Source of the DNA: Clostridiales bacterium
GTDB taxonomy: Bacteria > Bacillota > Clostridia > Oscillospirales > Oscillospiraceae
Reading direction: 5' to 3'
Length of the DNA: 5,927 nt
NCBI GenBank assembly: GCA_019420945.1
Contig: JAHZGF010000034.1
Span: forward strand, 1-5,927
A model generated the notes under the pieces. That model was not told the origin of the DNA. It was given only the letters and a program-made list of their open reading frames with translations, and did not search any database. Below, piece after piece: positions 5,277-5,927 of this stretch (within the stretch, counting starts at the first letter, position 1; the number at the start of each line of letters is the position of its first letter). The position numbers and the translations under genes are program-made.

Positions 5277-5918
5277 TCATCTTTCCTGCGCCTTATACGC
5301 CGCCGCCCGCTTTGCCGCCTGCAAAATCTCCGGAGGCAGGGCATCCACCATACGATGCAGTTCCTCCAGCTCGCCCAGCTTCTGGCTGATCTCCAGCTTT
5401 TTGCGGACGCTCTCCTTGGAGGCAGCACCCAACTGCTTCTCCAGCGCCGCATTTTCGGCGGTCAGCTCCCTGTAAGCTGCGTCGTACTTTCTGAGCTTTG
5501 TCCGCATGGCCTCCGCGCCGGGGATGTACTTGTCCAACAGCGCTGCCAGTTCTTCCGCCTTGGTTTTCTTGTTGAACGGATTGGTGTCGTTCAGAATTGC
5601 CATAATCTGCTCCTTCCGCCGGTTCAGGTGAACAGCTTCCTTGAAAAGCCGCGGCGGGATGTGGTCACGTCCGGTTTCGCTGGCGCTCTCGCCGCGCTCC
5701 AGGTCTGGGTATTTCTTGACCATGTGCTCCCAAAATCGGTCCTGCCACTGCGTCAGCTTCTTCTTGTTGCCTACGATTTCCTTGGCGCTGAGCCGCCCAT
5801 CCTCCGTCAGCGGGACAAAGCAAAGGTGCATATGGGGCGTTTTCTCGTCCATATGTACCACAGCGGATATGATCTGATACGCTTTGTCAAGGGTGTTTAA
5901 GAAATTTTTTCGCTTTGT
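5277..5918 (-). pseudogene. MobV/Pre-type relaxase, N-terminus missing or frameshifted
   Basis: The readable part matches plasmid recombination/mobilization relaxases (Mob_Pre family). It has SAVVHMDEKTPHMHL, the HxDExxPHxH metal-binding motif III, at about 5875-5825. Conserved PLTEDGRLSAKEIVGN, RGESASETGRDHIP and FKEAVHL follow, then a long coiled coil with Lys/Glu-rich repeats to the stop at 5277. Family members nick one strand at oriT and start transfer. The frame is blocked by TGA at 5921-5919, and the only start codons after it are GTG 5861 and ATG 5852, so motif I and the catalytic N-terminus cannot be in this frame. Another frame reads SLNKAKKFLKH until the CCC run at 5891-5893. Removing one base there would join it to LDKAYQII, which suggests a frameshift. 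Truncation by rearrangement is the alternative. The window edge prevents a decision. Confidence 0.75.
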
Positions 5919-5927
5919 TCAAACTCT

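Noticed and set aside
4926..5900. A 324-codon plus-strand frame across the small gene and relaxase remnant
   Set aside because: It lies antisense to the HxDExxPHxH relaxase segment, runs through the terminator hairpin, and shows no domain.

Overview
The window looks like a spore-forming, fairly GC-rich member of the Clostridia. The evidence is an rRNA operon end with Firmicutes-type 23S and 5S sequence, a spoVT-derived coding segment, and strong GGAGG ribosome binding sites throughout. An Oscillospiraceae-like gut anaerobe is my guess, not something the sequence proves.

The left part, about 1-2118, is chromosome. It holds the 3' end of a 23S rRNA gene, a complete 5S rRNA gene and a strong intrinsic terminator with a UUCG loop. 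After these come a 53-residue small ORF with a good ribosome binding site, and a two-gene unit made of an XRE-cupin regulator and a small cupin protein. A near-consensus promoter precedes the regulator. A long hairpin terminator at 1636-1662 separates this plus-strand unit from everything to the right, which is on the minus strand.

The right part, from about 2118 to the window end, is a mobile element read leftwards. It holds the remnant of a MobV/Pre-type relaxase, an 87-residue unknown protein with a terminator behind it, a RhuM-family gene with its own promoter, and a large serine recombinase. The recombinase start overlaps the RhuM stop.

The main observation is at the left end of the element. 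The recombinase frame does not stop there. It runs without interruption into the last ~149 codons of SpoVT, the AbrB/GAF-type sporulation regulator, giving a 716-codon chimera. The simplest reading is that the element integrated by serine recombination inside spoVT, about 30 codons after its start. That splits the DNA-binding domain from the GAF domain and places the recombinase directly against the junction. The missing 5' end of spoVT should lie at the far right end of the element, outside this window. This layout is analogous to skin-like elements that interrupt sporulation genes and are excised by a serine recombinase. Whether this one is excised in a programmed way, is a plain mobilizable element, or is a decayed remnant cannot be decided from this window.
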